From the NCBI GenBank assembly GCA_009835515.1, contig VXXH01000698.1:1-6905 (forward strand): 6,905 bases of DNA, in the 5' to 3' direction. Positions 6,173-6,905 of this stretch are shown here, one piece after another; position 1 is the stretch's first letter; each line of letters begins with the position of its first letter. Both the position numbers and the translations under genes were made by a program. A model generated the notes under the pieces. The model was not told the origin of the DNA and did not search any database. It saw only the letters and a program-made list of their open reading frames with translations. Origin of the DNA: Candidatus Poribacteria bacterium. Lineage in GTDB: Bacteria > Poribacteria > WGA-4E > WGA-3G.

Positions 6173-6439
6173 TTAATCCATAAAGAGGCTCCAGAGCGTT
6201 GCCACCAGCGATACGCTCCAGCCTATTCCTGCCATCTTCACCCGTCGGTTTTTGATGGCACGTTTGTATGCATCGCTATAGGTGTCAACGTATTCGGGGG
6301 ACTTGCCTAACAGCCGATGACTTGGAACCGTCGGGTTACTTACGTTCGCATAGGCGATGCAGAAATACCCAAGCAAAACCGCACAAAATATCTTTTCTTT
6401 TTCGGTCGCACTATAAGAAGAGTTAGGGGTATTTCTCAC
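6173..6439 (-). CDS. Small membrane protein with GKSPEY module, overlapping its upstream paralog
   Basis: The product is 88 residues from a GTG at 6439. That GTG overlaps the TGA of the upstream gene in the sequence GTGA, a typical coupling junction, and no separate ribosome binding site is seen. An ATG at 6517 is in frame, but the added residues are only the upstream gene read out of frame. Two hydrophobic segments (about 17-34 and 69-87) flank a polar loop, P39-S-H-R-L-L-G-K-S-P-E-Y50 followed by V-D-T-Y-S-D-A-Y-K-R. The upstream gene has the same layout and module, so the two are paralogs, this one lacking a signal peptide. I recall many such GKSPEY proteins in Poribacteria-like genomes but know no function. 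If the GTG is not used, this would be a paralog remnant. Confidence 0.62.
   Translation of the reverse strand: MRNTPNSSYSATEKEKIFCAVLLGYFCIAYANVSNPTVPSHRLLGKSPEYVDTYSDAYKRAIKNRRVKMAGIGWSVSLVATLWSLFMD
6436..6439 (-). promoter_or_regulatory. GTGA stop/start overlap between the two GKSPEY genes
   Basis: On the - strand, GTG (6439-6437) starts the downstream frame and TGA (6438-6436) ends the upstream one. Without a nearby ribosome binding site this suggests termination-reinitiation and a set ratio of the two products. Confidence 0.55.
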
Positions 6440-6891
6440 TGCGTTGCAGCTGCTGTTCCCAATCCAACACCTATACTTCCAGTTGCAAGCACAATGATAA
6501 GACAACCGCTGAGACAACCTGCTGCAGTTGAATTCGCTTGAATCTCTCCTCTCTTTGATTTGTAAGTTGATGTGTAAGCAGCTATATACTCAGGTGATTT
6601 CCCAATCAACCGCGAAGGTAAGGGTGCTGGTTGGTAAAGATAGCCTCCGATACTACCAATTGGAAGTGCAAAATAACCATACGGCTTCAGCAAAAATGCA
6701 GACCCGGAAAGGAGACAACCAGCCCCAAACCATAAAGGCTTGTTTACATCTTTGTTAGCATCGGCTTTAGCATTGGCTATGGCTTCAGCAGCCTGCACGG
6801 AACCCTGCTGTGCGAAAGTGCCAAAAGGTATACTGAATACCAGTACTGCCATGAGAAGCGCGCAAACGTGAAATGTTGAATTCATTTTCAT
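6436..6891 (-). CDS. Exported or membrane protein with signal peptide and GKSPEY module
   Basis: This 151-residue protein has a signal peptide (basic start, hydrophobic 9-23, likely cleavage after TFA at 27). An alanine- and lysine-rich helix with an ANAKADANKDVNK stretch (39-51) follows. A hydrophobic segment (52-68, containing WFGAGCLLSG) and a further glycine-rich one (71-86) precede the polar module P92-S-R-L-I-G-K-S-P-E-Y102, then I-A-A-Y-T-S-T-Y-K. A small-residue hydrophobic tail (122-147, with two cysteines) ends the chain. The downstream overlapping gene repeats the segment-module-segment layout. ATG 6891 is preceded by AAGGGGA at a 5-base gap; a second ATG two codons on is also possible. 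No catalytic motif is visible. I know this kind of protein only as an uncharacterised multi-copy family, and its function is unknown. Confidence 0.78.
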   Translation of the reverse strand: MKMNSTFHVCALLMAVLVFSIPFGTFAQQGSVQAAEAIANAKADANKDVNKPLWFGAGCLLSGSAFLLKPYGYFALPIGSIGGYLYQPAPLPSRLIGKSPEYIAAYTSTYKSKRGEIQANSTAAGCLSGCLIIVLATGSIGVGLGTAAATQ

Positions 6892-6895
6892 TATT

Positions 6896-6902
6896 TCCCC
6901 TT
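6896..6902 (-). promoter_or_regulatory. Ribosome binding site of the first GKSPEY gene
   Basis: Read on the - strand, AAGGGGA lies 5 bases before the ATG at 6891. The window ends 14 bases upstream of the start, so no promoter can be examined. Confidence 0.55.
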
Positions 6903-6905
6903 ATC

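Noticed and set aside
6440..6517. Longer start (ATG 6517) for the second GKSPEY gene
   Set aside because: The added residues come from reading the C-terminal coding region of the first gene in another frame; the GTG at the GTGA overlap explains the start better.
10..6905. The 9-base string CCCCTTATC near both window ends, suggesting element borders
   Set aside because: At the right end it coincides with the ribosome binding site of the first GKSPEY gene. Nine bases without target-site duplication or a transposase do not support a mobile element.

Overview
The window looks like a piece of chromosome from an uncultivated bacterium. Several things recall genomes labelled Candidatus Poribacteria: two enolase-superfamily (mandelate racemase/muconate lactonizing) proteins, a polytopic protein of the DUF6785/DUF6784 type, and small proteins with a repeated GKSPEY module. 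That is recognition from memory, so the taxon is only a moderate-confidence inference. Base composition is mixed, ordinary ATG/GTG starts with AG-rich ribosome binding sites are present, and TAG, TAA and TGA all serve as terminal stops.

Layout. On the + strand: a hairpin repeat (8-25), a small lipoprotein (64-468), a large polytopic membrane protein read as two in-frame parts separated by one amber codon (572-1651 and 1661-2515), a 232-bp intergenic region with a perfect 10-bp palindrome (2623-2648), and a full-length enolase-superfamily enzyme (2748-3875). On the - strand, converging on it: a second, different enolase-superfamily gene whose frame is broken near its N terminus (6031 to 4872), then a CPBP-family membrane protease (4821 to 3922). 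Further upstream on the same strand are two small paralogous membrane proteins (6891-6436 and 6439-6173) that overlap by a GTGA stop/start junction. The frameshifted enzyme gene has its own near-consensus sigma-70 promoter (6075-6103). No stretch over 300 bases lacks a gene.

How the genes may work together. The two enolase-superfamily enzymes look like acid-sugar dehydratases or related enzymes, with different active-site layouts. The polytopic protein could be a transporter for a related compound, but only gene order supports that. The protease may share a transcript with the frameshifted dehydratase. The lipoprotein and the GKSPEY pair have no recognisable link to this chemistry.

The most notable points are: (1) a single in-frame TAG splits what reads as one 647-codon membrane protein; (2) a 27-bp near-perfect palindrome is translated, in frame, as nine codons in the N-terminal tail of that protein; (3) one missing base in a G-run breaks the second dehydratase; (4) the GKSPEY paralogs overlap in a way that suggests translational coupling. 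I found no CRISPR array, tRNA, rRNA, transposase or clear defence system.
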